From Pachyseris speciosa (taxonomy: Eukaryota; Cnidaria; Anthozoa; Scleractinia; Pachyseridae), in contig JAEMWC010000034.1 in assembly GCA_016490735.1 (NCBI GenBank), forward strand, positions 759,501 to 823,500: a stretch of 64,000 nt of DNA, given 5' to 3'. The notes beneath the pieces were generated by a model that worked only from the letters and a program-made list of their open reading frames with translations, did no database searches and was not told the origin of the DNA. A program made the position numbers and the translations under genes. Below, in pieces: positions 9,901-19,305 of the stretch. The first letter of the stretch is position 1. Every line of letters begins with the position of its first letter.

Positions 9901-12700
9901 CTTGCTGTTTCTTTACAGCGTTTGTCACGGTTGCCATTGCTCTCCTTATTACTGCGTGCGATAGAAAGCAGATTAAAGGTGACAGTTGTTGAATCGACTA
10001 GCATCGCTAATACAGAAATTACTGAAAGAAGGTTGGAAGGCAAAAAATAAAATAAAGTAATAAATAAATCAAAATATGATGTCTTCCGATTGCTAAATGA
10101 CCGGAGGCGATATGTAGCTGTTTTTACACTTTGTTTTGGTACATTTTGATTTACTCTTTATAAACTCATTCTACATCCCAGTTTAAACCAAAAAGAAATA
10201 GAAAAGCAAGAGTAAATGTTTGGATGAACACAACTGAGATGAACTTTGATGTAAAATGCACCTTAATAAATTTCATGGTTCTTGATTTTGACTCCTAATG
10301 CTATTTTATCGATTCATTTCGTGTCAAATTATGTAACATAATACCATGTCATGCCACGTCACTTGACGTCAAGTCAGGCCAGGTCGGGTCAAGTAATGTC
10401 ATGTAATGTCATGTCGTTTCATATCAAATGATATCACGTCAATTCAAGTCACGTCATGTTGTTAAGTTATGCCACGTCATGTCACGCTGTGTCATGTTGT
10501 GTCGCGTTAATGTTGCTAAGTTATGTTTTGTGCTGTTCCGTGCTGTGCCGTGTTTTGTTATGTTGCGTTGTGTTGTGTGGTTCTGTAACTGATAAGTTAT
10601 GTCAAGTTATGCGTGTACCGAGAGCCGAGAAAAATGTCGCAAGAGAAAGACGATGGATTTGGCAAGTAGTGTTGGTGTTTTGCAAATCTAATCATTTGCG
10701 CGTGCGTTTAAGGATTAATGACTTTTTACTCACACTCAGCAATGCTTACGGCGTCATCGTATTTGGTTGGGGTTTGGCTAGTCGGCTTCAAAGATGGAAC
10801 GTCATTTCTATTTTCGGGCCGACGCCAATCAGGTGGCTCCAACAGGTTGATTAGCTGTACTGTGAGAATAACGAAACAGACACAAAATATAAAATGAGAA
10901 ATCCACATTGCGATTTTAAGTATATCGCATGTTTGCTTTCTTTGAAAAAATTCCTTGTTCTGATTTTCGTGCGGAAGGGAAGGACCATTATTTTTTCTGG
11001 AGGGAGGGGTAGGAGTATGGAAAATATTGAAAAAAATTGTTTGCAGGGCCTAAAAAGACAAAATAAATTGCTTGCAAACATGATATGTACAAAAAAAAGT
11101 TTGCATAACGGTCAGAGAAACTTGTAACCTATTAATGAAAAAAAAATTCAAAACTGAAATTTAGACTAAAAGTATGTAGTTGTTTGTAGACAGGATACAG
11201 GGTTCCATTAAAATGAACATTTTATTTGACCAAACTGGAAGACCAAACATTGCATGAAATAATAAAATAATTGAAATAAACAAAAGTAACTCACTGGATC
11301 TTTAAATTGACCTTGCACAAAAATAAACCCAAGCAGGGCATTTCAAAGTGGTCATGTTGGCAACAAAATCAAATAATAAATCAGTAAATAGCTGATCCTT
11401 TTCTTCAAGACAGTAACTTATTGCAGTAATTAAATATGAACATTATTTTACATTTCATTGAATTAAACTTCATATATATTTTTATTATAAGACTGGCTCT
11501 TTCAGCGGTCAAGTTGAATTAATTCTCCTGCTATGACTGCCTACCCGTGAGGTCAAGATGGAACCATCCTGACCGCTCGGGAAGGCCGTTCGTTCCGCGT
11601 TTTACTGTCTTTTAAAATAGCATCCTTTGAGTCATATAATAAATCCATTACTGACCAAGCCTGTTCGGTCAAGATGGCGGGATATTGGCCTCGTTTCTTT
11701 TTTCGTTTTCGTAGCGGGCATTATCCCCTCAGCATTAGCTATGCCATGCTGATGAGGCCTAACAAGGCCGAAACAGCCGTCCATGGCTGCTAATGCTTGG
11801 GCTCAATCTTTGCTTTGGTAGATTTGAGGGGTAATGCCCGCTACCTTGTGGCCTTAGTGCCCTTTGAGTGGCTTCAGCTTACTTGATCACATTAATTTGT
11901 GAAGTACCCATTTAAAATTCAAGCAACGGTTTCGCCTTTCACTGCCGCCAATCATCATACTGTACGTACTTCTCAGAAAACGAAAAAGGTGAGCTCAGAG
12001 GTGTCAAAAGGTAACGTGCGCGGGCAGTGATTGATGGATTTCGATCCGCTTTATAGATTTCTCTTTTTCCAATTCGTTGGTCGCCGCTATAAATATTAAA
12101 TTAAATAATGATTGACGACAGCAAAAAGGGAACCTCCTTTTTGTGTCAGACCGTGGTTAAAAAAGATCGGGAAAAAAATTGTTCCCTGGAAGGTGTTGTT
12201 CGAAAATAAATGTTTGCAGAGGTGAATAAAGAAGAAAAAAAAGTTTGCAGGGAAAATTTTTCATACCCCCAATTCCCCCCCCCCCCCCCCCTCCCTCCAG
12301 AAAAAATAATTGTCCGTCCCTAACTTAGGTGGCTCAAACTGGTTTCCAGCTCTTTCCAGCACTTTTATTTTGATGAGAAATAATTGACATAATAAAATAC
12401 AACTTATTCCAAAGTTAAAAATTTTTGTAGGAGCGGATTCAGAGCCACCTTAAATTTTCGAAACCTTAAGGAGGCTCTGAATTCGCTCCTACAATTTTCT
12501 TTAAGGCTTTACGAAATATTGGATCTTTAAACGCTTATTTCTTTTCAAAAACAAAAAATGGGGATCACCGAGCTCATTTATTTTCGCCTATACGTCGCAC
12601 ATGCGTATAACAATAACAGTAATAATAAACATAAATGTTACTCACTTGCTTGACATGCAATGCAGAATGCCAACAAGACTACCACTGGCAAAGGATTCAT
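801..12700 (-). CDS. Secreted helical-repeat protein, 3' end not found (9 exons seen)
   Basis: I do not recognise the family. Assembled exons, in transcript order: 12646-12700, 10734-10859, 9886-9951, 8838-8870, 8602-8667, 7447-7512, 5949-6014, 3062-3103, 801-952. They total 672 nt (224 codons) in one open frame. Every junction is AG/GT and every internal junction is phase 1, which is strong support. Exon 1 (MNPLPVVVLLAFCIACQA) is a signal peptide with hydrophobic core at residues 6-16 and likely cleavage after CQA, so the product should be secreted. Exon 2 is proline-rich and charged (PPDWRRPENRNDVPS). Exons 3-8 encode Ala/Lys/Gln/Glu-rich amphipathic helix units of 22, 11, 22, 22, 22 and 14 residues (core AENAQKAAKKQAEDLRR). 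Exon 9 is not a repeat (YRAIGRIIHANYLKERL), ends in phase 0, and no following exon was found in 1-800. The start ATG is the first in frame after the splice-acceptor-like ttattaacag. Function unknown; RNA evidence would be decisive. Confidence 0.75.
1072..1380 (-). mobile_element. LINE fragment (endonuclease-RT linker)
   Basis: The minus-strand frame reads TETLNRHAPIRHKRTRGNS then PWITPHVKDLMRNRDYHNKR, the conserved linker between endonuclease and reverse transcriptase in CR1/L2/Jockey-like LINEs. The 38.9-kb LINE has the equivalent segment (QAIDQHAPIMHKRVRK). Only about 100 codons remain. It sits in the last visible intron of the secreted repeat gene, on the same strand. Confidence 0.8.
2085..2300 (-). 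repeat. Dispersed repeat, copy of the 22.1-kb family
   Basis: Inverted, diverged copy of 22430-22625: shared pieces include the ATGGATGGCG segment and the GCATGGGCGATGATG / CATCATCGCTCATC segment. It lies in an intron of the secreted repeat gene. The flanking 1381-2084 and 2301-3061 contain no exon I can support; 1540-1810 shares short blocks with 62940-63180 and is probably another old repeat. Confidence 0.6.
3662..3972 (+). mobile_element. tRNA-derived SINE
   Basis: The head resembles a tRNA: A-box-like TGGCGTAGTGG at 3678-3688 and B box GGTTCGATTTCC at 3721-3732, 32 bp apart, the normal internal RNA polymerase III promoter layout. An unrelated body follows, then a (TTTGAT)n stretch near 3835-3862, and the element ends in an ATT microsatellite. 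Not a functional tRNA, because the 3' half does not close an acceptor stem. Confidence 0.8.
3926..3972. repeat. (ATT)n microsatellite
   Basis: ATT trinucleotide run forming the 3' tail of the SINE. Confidence 0.9.
4802..5809 (+). mobile_element. piggyBac-like non-autonomous element, copy 1
   Basis: Flanked by TTAA at 4802-4805 and 5806-5809. Termini read TTAACCATTTTCGGCC and, inverted, TTAAGCCTTTTCGGAC. TTAA duplication is the hallmark of piggyBac transposition. The full length is shared with an inverted copy at 42947-43957. No DDE transposase is visible. An internal frame ending near 5619 (EIASHLRFLSKDCLYPS) is conserved in the second copy. It lies in the intron between exons 7 and 8 of the secreted repeat gene. 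Confidence 0.85.
6407..7384. mobile_element. Foldback/TIR element with nested inverted repeat
   Basis: Left end GGCCCGGGCAAACGG and right end inverted GGCCCGGACAAACGG; 23 of 25 terminal bases pair. Inside, 6452-6705 is a second long inverted repeat (arms CCAGTTTCGAGTTC.CCATGACC), probably another element nested in the first. At 6945-7015 a short LINE/SINE 3'-end-like remnant follows an ATA repeat. The whole block sits in the intron between exons 6 and 7 of the secreted repeat gene. Confidence 0.75.
7513..8425 (+). mobile_element. L1/Tx1-like LINE 3' fragment, at an exon boundary
   Basis: Plus-strand frames, broken by frameshifts, read KALSKAIYREIRSNYERIP, then a CTFCDEESESLEHFITSC zinc-knuckle-like motif and LLLNHLLIIAKQHIYDCRNN, the C-terminal end of L1/Tx1-type ORF2. 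An A-rich tail occupies about 8400-8425. The 5' end touches the first base of exon 6 of the minus-strand gene, and the intron sequence that should abut the exon (ctgtgtacggtacaaag) resumes right after the A tail. So the LINE landed at the splice acceptor. Confidence 0.8.
10300..10590. repeat. Degenerate ATGTC/GTCA-rich simple repeat
   Basis: Irregular array of (T)CATGTC / GTTATG-like words. Similar ATGTCATG-rich stretches occur in the short introns around 5850-5930, 6060-6120, 8480-8580 and 8710-8800, so this is an expanded version of the intron sequence that was copied along with the repeat exons. Confidence 0.7.
10975..12322. mobile_element. Foldback element with long inverted arms
   Basis: The left arm near 10975-11065 (GGACCATTATTTTTTCTGGA) pairs with the right arm near 12240-12322 (TCCAGAAAAAATAATTGTCC); both arms continue into TTTGCAGGG-containing sequence. 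The interior holds a copy of the 22.1-kb repeat (11490-11710). Located in intron 1 of the secreted repeat gene. Confidence 0.6.
11490..11710 (+). repeat. Dispersed repeat family (copy matching 22110-22320)
   Basis: About 85-90 percent identical by eye to 22110-22320, both containing TTTCAGCGGTCAAG, CCGCGTTTTACTGTCTTTTA, TCATATAATAAATCC and GTCAAGATGGCGGGATATT. The repeated GGTCAAGATGG words are themselves inverted, so the unit folds back. A shorter relative is at 33110-33200. Confidence 0.8.
12423..12500. repeat. Small perfect-stem hairpin element
   Basis: TTGTAGGAGCGGATTCAGAG at the left pairs with CTCTGAATTCGCTCCTACAA at the right, with a second AAGGTGGC-like stem inside. Non-coding. Confidence 0.65.
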
Positions 12701-12715
12701 TTCCCTGTTAATAAA

Positions 12716-13015
12716 TAAATAAATAAATTATTAAATAAATAAACAAAGAATTACTTAATTATCCTCTCCCCGTAGGGGCTTTTCAGGGATAATGATACAA
12801 ATAAGAACTATATGAGAAACAAATAATTCAAATAAACATAACATGATAAGAACCCAACTGGCCGGAGGCAAACCAGTTGGCTATTTACAAAGATGACCGA
12901 GGAATTCAACCAGGGACTACCAGAACAAGTCTAGCTAGCGGCCAGAGCGGGATTTGAACCGGGGAAACCGCATTGAAATCCATCACCCTAACCGCTCGGC
13001 CACCTTGCCACCTTC
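12716..13015 (-). mobile_element. tRNA-derived SINE directly upstream of a start codon
   Basis: Read on the minus strand the head carries A box TGGCCGAGCGG (12992-13002) and B box GGTTCAAATCCC (12949-12960), Leu-tRNA-like. The unique body contains AACTGGTTTGCCTCCGGCCA and the tail is (TTTA)n. The tail ends about 15 bases before the ATG of the secreted repeat gene on the same strand, so part of that gene's 5' UTR or splice acceptor may come from the SINE. Confidence 0.8.
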
Positions 13016-13266
13016 GGTAACCTTGCCACGTTAAAAGAACGTTAATTTTTTTTAAGTATATGTAAAACTACAGAGCTCCACAGAACGGAAAGGCAGTAAC
13101 ACTTGAGGTCCAAATAATGTTCCGTTCTCCGATGACAGAATGAAAGAAAATTAACAGAATACTGTTACTCCGAATACGCAGAATGTGCGTTCTTTCGGGG
13201 AACGTTTGGTGGGAGAATCGTGTGTGCGGCTCGCCAATCCCCCTGACGTGGCACCGAAAGTCAGGG

Positions 13267-13622
13267 GTTGTTTACCATTTGTATAAAAAAAATTCCGGAA
13301 ATTTCGGTTGGGAATTTTCTTTCGGAAGGAACAATAAGTGTCATTTACCATTTGCCTAAATTTTCCGAATTGTCGTGTCACGCTCGCTGATTGGATAGAT
13401 TACGTTCGGCCAAAAGCCAAAAGGATTGAAACTAGTACGAAACATGGAAACGTCTAAATGGTAAACGAATTTCCATTGGGAACGTCCCAACTGGAAAAAC
13501 AGGACTACCTTTTAAGAACTCCCGTTTGTCCAGGGATTTTCCAGTGGGAGGAACCAAAACAAACGTTTACCATTTACATCCCAACCGGAATTTCCGGGAA
13601 TTTGTGATAAATGGTAAACAAC
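13267..13622. mobile_element. Foldback element with GTTGTTTACCATTT ends
   Basis: Ends GTTGTTTACCATTT and AAATGGTAAACAAC are exact inverses. Interior sub-repeats of the same word and of CCGGAATTTCCGGGAA make several alternative stems. No transposase frame. Confidence 0.7.
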
Positions 13623-13954
13623 CAGCTTCACAGTATATGGGTTCGCTACAGGGCCGTAGCTATGAGGTGAACCGAGGCACTTGCCTCGGTAAAAATTTGA
13701 ATTTACGTTATATTTTTCCTTCCTTTTGTGTGTTTTCCGAAAAATATAAGCCGCATGCTGTGTATTTTCACAGAGGCGTAGCATTTCTTTTATAAATTTT
13801 CCTGTAAGAGGCTATAAATTGAATATTAAAGGGGTGTTTTTGTACACATTGCCTCGGTGACAATTTTCGTCTGGCTAAGGCCCTTCCGCTATTGAAAAGT
13901 GAGAAATTTAACGGATAGCAGGGCAAGTTTTTGTTACCTTGGTTTTTATTTGAA

Positions 13955-14290
13955 ATGGGTGATCCTTGCAATCTGATTGGCCCTCAACAGTGCAATTTAT
14001 TCCCAAATTGCACCATTTTTTAATTACTCTAAGTCGCATCCTTTCTGTAACTCATCAAAATGAAAGTGAAATAATACTAACCTATCAAATTTCATGGATA
14101 ATCAAATATTAATATATTGACAAAAAAAACTGTGATTTCAAAATGGGTGTAATAAAGTGGTAATTGAACTTTGTGTCATGCAATTTTGGTCTGAAATCAT
14201 ACTTGTGATTTCAAATCTTGTGATTTTGAAATCACGCGTGTGATTTCAGACCAAATGCACTCCACTCAGTTCAATTACCATTATAAACCA
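13955..14290 (+). repeat. Dispersed 0.35-kb repeat, copy 1
   Basis: Nearly identical in order and sequence to 58490-58850: GTGCAATTTATTCCCAAATT, AACTCATCAAAATGAAAGTG, CTATCAAATTTCATGGATAA and GGTGTAATAAAGTGGTAATT occur in both. The right part contains a TGATTTCA stem. Probably a non-autonomous transposon; I could not fix its ends. Confidence 0.8.
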
Positions 14291-14299
14291 AACAAAATA

Positions 14300-15570
14300 T
14301 TGTTGATATAAGTCACAATGAAGTCATACTGGTTAAAGGAATTACGTTACGAATTTTTAACATTACTTTGAAAGCTGAAAGACGAATTGGAAGGAAACAA
14401 AACCCGAAAATAATGATTCAGATTTGGTTATGATTACTTTACCACTTTACCAAAACCATTAATAAACCTGTTTGGTTGCGGATGGCGGGGATTGAAATGA
14501 ATGGCAACTTGAAAAAATAGTTGTAACGTTTTTAAGCTCTCCTCTTGAATGGTGGAAAAATAGCCAGATACAGACCCCTTTGAGATCATTTGCACATTCT
14601 CAGGAGATCAAACAAAACTCTTGTTTTGATAAACTTCCACAGCATAGGACAGTTGAAAAACTTACCCTTACTTCTGAAGTGGTCCGTGTGCTGAAAGGTA
14701 GTCAATCTTGTCCCTTCATGGAAGGTGCTTATATGGAATCTCAATCGTTTACCTGGCATAATCTGCCTTCATGAAGTAATGTTTCAGTTGAATTGTTAAT
14801 AACCCTTCGAAAAGGTCATTAACTGATACTTTGTTAGAGAGGATGGTGATTGACCAAATATATGTTTGTATTGCAACAGGTTACATTTAAAAAAGACCAC
14901 TTAATCTTATGCTCTTAAAAACGACTTCAATGAGAAACCTGTTTTCTGCTCCAGAGAAAGAGCCATTTCAAAGACCAGCTCATTACGGGTTTTGACTTGC
15001 ACTTTTTTGGAATGAAAACAATTAAATAATTAGCGGTCAAACGATATGCTAACTTGTGATTTTATTGAAACTATGGTTCTACCGAGCATGATCTACCTTT
15101 GCTTGGTTTAAGGTAGTCAGTGGAATTTCACAGTTGCAGGAGTTTACATCTCTGAGTGGCCTGATTTTACGTTATGCTCTGAAAATGAAAAATTAATTAA
15201 CCAACTTTTGTTTTTCTGTCACAAATATTATGAGCTCGAAAAAGTTTAATTAACCTTTGGGTAGTGATGAAATTTCCCTTCAATTCAAAAGCTTCCAAGT
15301 CAATACTGACTGTTTTCCATGTTTGCTCAGCGTTTTTTTTTTTTTTTTTTAGTGAGTAGCTTTTTATCTTTTTGTCAATATGATTAAAATACATTCCTGA
15401 GAAAACTGCAGGTCATCCCATTCTTAGATCAACGCTCTGAGTTTCATTATTTTTTTATGTCTAGTGCTTCAGTTTTCAATTTTTTTATTTTTTTTTTATT
15501 ATATTATTTTTTTTTTTTGCGCGGGTTTGGGGGTATGTGTAATGGTAGCAGCACAAACTTTACTCCTCAT
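14300..15570. other. Intergenic, nothing recognised
   Basis: AT-rich sequence with poly-T runs at about 15330-15350 and 15480-15520. No exon with family resemblance or consistent splice sites was found on either strand. Confidence 0.5.
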
Positions 15571-15574
15571 TTTC

Positions 15575-15787
15575 AACCCTTTCACTCCCAGGAGCAACCA
15601 GCATTTAAATTATCTTTACAATTTTAGTATGTTGTCAAGCAGAGAGGTTATGAGAATTCAGAAAATAGTCAATTAGTGGATAAAGTCTTGAAATAACACC
15701 AAATTCTCAGGAATAGTCAACAAAGAAAATGTAAGATAATCGGTCAGGAGAATTAGCTTTCAGATCTTGGCAGTAAAATGGTTAAAA
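15575..15787. mobile_element. Short TTAACC-type MITE
   Basis: Left end CAACCCTTTCACTCCCAGGA and right end, inverted, TTAACCATTTTACTGCCAAG are alike. The TTAACC(A/C)TTT terminus is close to the piggyBac-like ends at 4802, so it may be mobilised by the same machinery. 15790-16560 shows nothing I can support. Confidence 0.55.
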
Positions 15788-16594
15788 CAGTTTCTGAAAG
15801 TTTCGCAGCAGAAAAAATACACTGCACGGGATTAATAAGTTATTAACAAAAATGTTTCAGTTGTGAAAGAGAAGAATGGGAAACGGAAGTTTAACAGCGC
15901 AAACATTTCACTTCATTTTCTTAACTGTTTTTAAAAGAAATGGACTGCACATGATTTATAATTTATTATCACAAATTTTCCAGTTTTGGAAGGGAGTTAT
16001 GAAGGAAGATTTAGCAGCAGAAAGTTTATCCCAAAAATATACAATCGAATAAGGAGGCCATCGATGACAACATAGAAAGTGAAATCCAATTTTTAGTTCA
16101 TGCAATATTAATTAGCGTTTAAAAAATGCTTTGAAATATGTCCACGGGAGTGTAAAAAGTTAGAGCGCATCTCTTCAATAGCTAACGTTTTATTTAAAAA
16201 CGTGTTCGCTGTTTACGTCGTTTAATTTTTGTCGATAAGAGCGTGGTGGTGTTATTAGACCCAGTAACTCGAAGTAAAACCAAGAGTCAGGAGTCCTGGG
16301 CGTAATGAAATGCTTTTTCGTTGTTGTTGTTGTTGTTTTCGGATAGTTTTCAGAGTTCTTCCAGTATAAGTTCAGAATTTGCCATGGTTCGTTGTTTATT
16401 CCAATGAATGGTGATCTGACAAGATCTTGTAGTGTAGCAGGTTGCATTTTAAGAATTGACTTTGAAAGACCATATATAAAACGTAGATGTAGATAACCAT
16501 GTACTTCTGTCACTGAAATAACTAGTCCAATACGCCCAGAGCGTAGCTACTGACTTCACGGTTTTGGGATTTATGGGTCTTTTTTTTTTCATAT

Positions 16595-16800
16595 TCCCCA
16601 CCAGGTGAAAATTTAGGTGCACTAAAATTTGGTTTTATCAAATGAGTGGATAATGTAAATTGCATGGCCACCGTAAATTTCTTTAAGGTGGCCAATTTAC
16701 ATTATCAGCTCAGTTAATAAAACTAACTTTCGTGTACCACTTCCCCACAGACGCAGCATCATAGTTTCTGTAGAAACTAACCCCTCTTTATTCATCTGCA
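16595..16800 (-). mobile_element. Foldback element, degenerate copy of the 46.9-kb family
   Basis: Contains an inverted pair ATGTAAATTG.CATGGCCACCG / GGTGGCCAATTTACAT and ends CAGACGCAGCATCATAGTTT then GAAACTAACCCC, which is the inverse of the start of the element at 46856. Orientation is opposite to that copy. Confidence 0.7.
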
Positions 16801-17558
16801 CAAGGTAACTGGCAACTTGATATTTAGTTAAACCAAATGTTTGACCTGGTATAAACGCCATAAATGGACAAGTTTACGTTCAGATATTTCTAAGCGTCTT
16901 GTCGACGAAACTTTTACTGTTTCTTTAACGTAGAATGATAAGGTCTGATAACGTATACACTGTTTGCAAAACGAGTACATTATTTGGAGACAAAATAGAA
17001 ATAACAATTACAATTGATCAATTTAGGGATTAGAAACTAGCGGAGTTTTGGTTTTACATAATTCAGTGGCTTTACCAGTAAAGAGCTGTTTCAGTAATCC
17101 ATGTGAAGATTAATTTATCTTATCTTTAGGTCACGCTAAATCCCATCTGTGTTTTTCATATGACCCCAATGCCATCTTGTCAATGATCGTTATAATTGCC
17201 ATTATCACGAGCTTTTGAAAGAGGCATCGATTTACCCAGACGAAGTGAAGCAGCATTTCAAACCGAAAGAACAGAAAGAATTACAGCAAACGATTGGTGA
17301 ATTTGATCTACGTAAACGCCTAGCTAATGTTGTAGCTAAAATCACATGGCTTGCCAAAGGCGCAAATGTGGGAACTAATCAAAAACCTTACAGCCTTACG
17401 CTTTGTATAGAGAAATGTCCCGCTAGGCATATTTCTTGTTGCATTGGTTATTTACTTGAAGTTCAGGATGTTGACAAGCTATTCTAACAGGGGAATGTTA
17501 TACCGCCCTTTTCCACAAATTTAGCCTGATCCAAATTCAAGACCAATTTCACTCTTAG

Positions 17559-17662
17559 CATCGAAATGATTCCCAGCACCTGTAGACTTTATGAGGTTAA
17601 AAACTTGTTACATCGAAATGATTCCCAGCATCTGTAGACTTTATGAGGTTAAAAACTTGTTA
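17559..17662 (+). repeat. 52-bp tandem duplication
   Basis: Two adjacent 52-bp copies beginning CATCGAAATGATTCCCAGCA and differing at one base (C to T). A very recent duplication. The surrounding 16810-17986 has no recognised gene. Confidence 0.95.
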
Positions 17663-17986
17663 CCTCCAAAAGCAAATCTCTCAATATCCTTACCAGAGCT
17701 TGTTTTTCTTTGTGTGTGTGTGTCCTATGAAAATATTGACCGCTGCCATAAGGTGGGGGAGGGTGGCTGGAGGTGGGCAGAAAAGCGATAAAGTGGTTCT
17801 TGTGAATTTTAATTCCAGAACATTTAGATTTCTTTTCGTTTAACAGCTAATCCAATTAGCGTGAAAAACAAAAATCAAACAAAAACAAGAGTAAAAAATT
17901 CAGATATATTTAAGTTGTGAAGATTGTCATAATCACAAGCTTACAGAAATTTTCATTTTCAACAAAACTTAACGGTCGTCAGTGGT

Positions 17987-17992
17987 TTTATT
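17987..17992 (-). promoter_or_regulatory. Poly(A) signal candidate for GST-B
   Basis: AATAAA on the minus strand 126 nt downstream of the GST-B stop, a typical spacing. Confidence 0.5.
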
Positions 17993-17999
17993 ACAGCCA

Positions 18000-18085
18000 A
18001 ATTCGTTGTATCGTGCTGCGTGTTTTGCAAACGTACTTCGAAGGGATTTTTTTCTCGAAAACGCGCAGCGCGATACAACGAAGTC
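18000..18085. repeat. Hairpin just downstream of GST-B
   Basis: TTCGTTGTATCGTGCTGCG pairs with CGCAGCGCGATACAACGAA. It lies between the GST-B stop codon and its poly(A) signal, so it would be part of the 3' UTR if that signal is used. Confidence 0.6.
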
Positions 18086-18117
18086 CAAGAAAAAAGAGGC
18101 CTGTAATGTCGTCGTGG

Positions 18118-19220
18118 TTACTGTCGAGGCAAAGGCTTGGTTCCCCAGTGGGCCATCTTGTTGCTGATTGGACGGTTGCGAAAGGCCTCCGAATCCAAGA
18201 ATTTTTTGATAGCAGGTATGGCCTGGTGTTAAAAAATGAGAAGAACGATTAGAGAGGTTAGAATTAAACAACCGTCTCAGCTTGTCCGAATCAATAATCA
18301 AGAATTATCGGGCAATTTTATGGCATAATACAAAGTACGAAGGGATGGTCGTTTGTAGCAGTAATAACAGAGTTAATTTCGAAAGTTGTTTAATTTGTAG
18401 GCTTTTCTAATCCTCTGGCACCCATTCATGACTCCAGTAGTTCAAAGTTGCTGTTTATCGAACAAGTGGTATACACTACACCTGCTAATGCGTTTTTGTA
18501 AATGGTCTTTGATTGGCCTCTTAAACTCCTGATAATAGCTAATTTTGGTAAAGACTGGGACCGAGTGGGCGCGGAAGCGATTGTGGGATTGTTTAGAGAG
18601 ACGCGTATTGCGAAGAAACAACCACGCCCCCAAACAATCCCACAATCCCTCACGCGGCACTGTCGATCCCAGTCTTCTCTAAAGGGAGCTATTGACGATT
18701 ATTCCACGGGCACGTATAGATGGCCATCTAGGCGCGTAGCAGCGAGTTGGGAGGGGGGAGGTGGGAGATGCATGGAATAAACCCAAGCAGCCGATCTTTA
18801 GAAACTGAAAATAATCTAACACGCTAAACAAAACAGCGCCGCGCCAAATCATCGAGTAATTATCGGTTTTACCTCAATCCTTTCCATAAAGTCCGCTATG
18901 TTTTTGAAGTGATCCAGAACCGGCGGCTCAAATGTTCGCAACTGATCCAAGAAATCGTACATCATAAAGTCGGCAAAACTTATCTTAAAGTAACAAGAAT
19001 GAGACGAAACTGTTATTTAATATTGCGTGGTTTTGTTCCCAAGAAGTAATATAGTGAAAGAAATCTTACATTCTGTTAGTTAGTTAGTTTAATTTTATAT
19101 GTTAACTTGGATTCGATTTTTCTATTGTTATTATATATTAGTATTATATACAGCTCATATATGTGTGGCGCATTTGAAAATGGTATAGTTGAATTTGCGC
19201 CATATAAATAAATAAAATTA

Positions 19221-19305
<85 letters not shown>

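Noticed and set aside
10456..10854. 132-codon plus-strand open frame
   Set aside because: Overlaps the ATGTC simple repeat and is antisense to a well-supported exon of the secreted repeat gene.
12940..13011. Possible tRNA-Leu gene on the minus strand
   Set aside because: tRNA-like head continues into a SINE body with (TTTA)n tail, so it is a retroposed copy.
16190..16513. 107-codon minus-strand frame
   Set aside because: Contains a (GTT)n-derived Thr run and no family resemblance; not distinguishable from chance.
17215..17487. 90-codon plus-strand frame starting MKEASIYPDEVKQHF
   Set aside because: Composition is protein-like, but I recognise no family and see no partner exons or conserved motif; kept out for lack of support.
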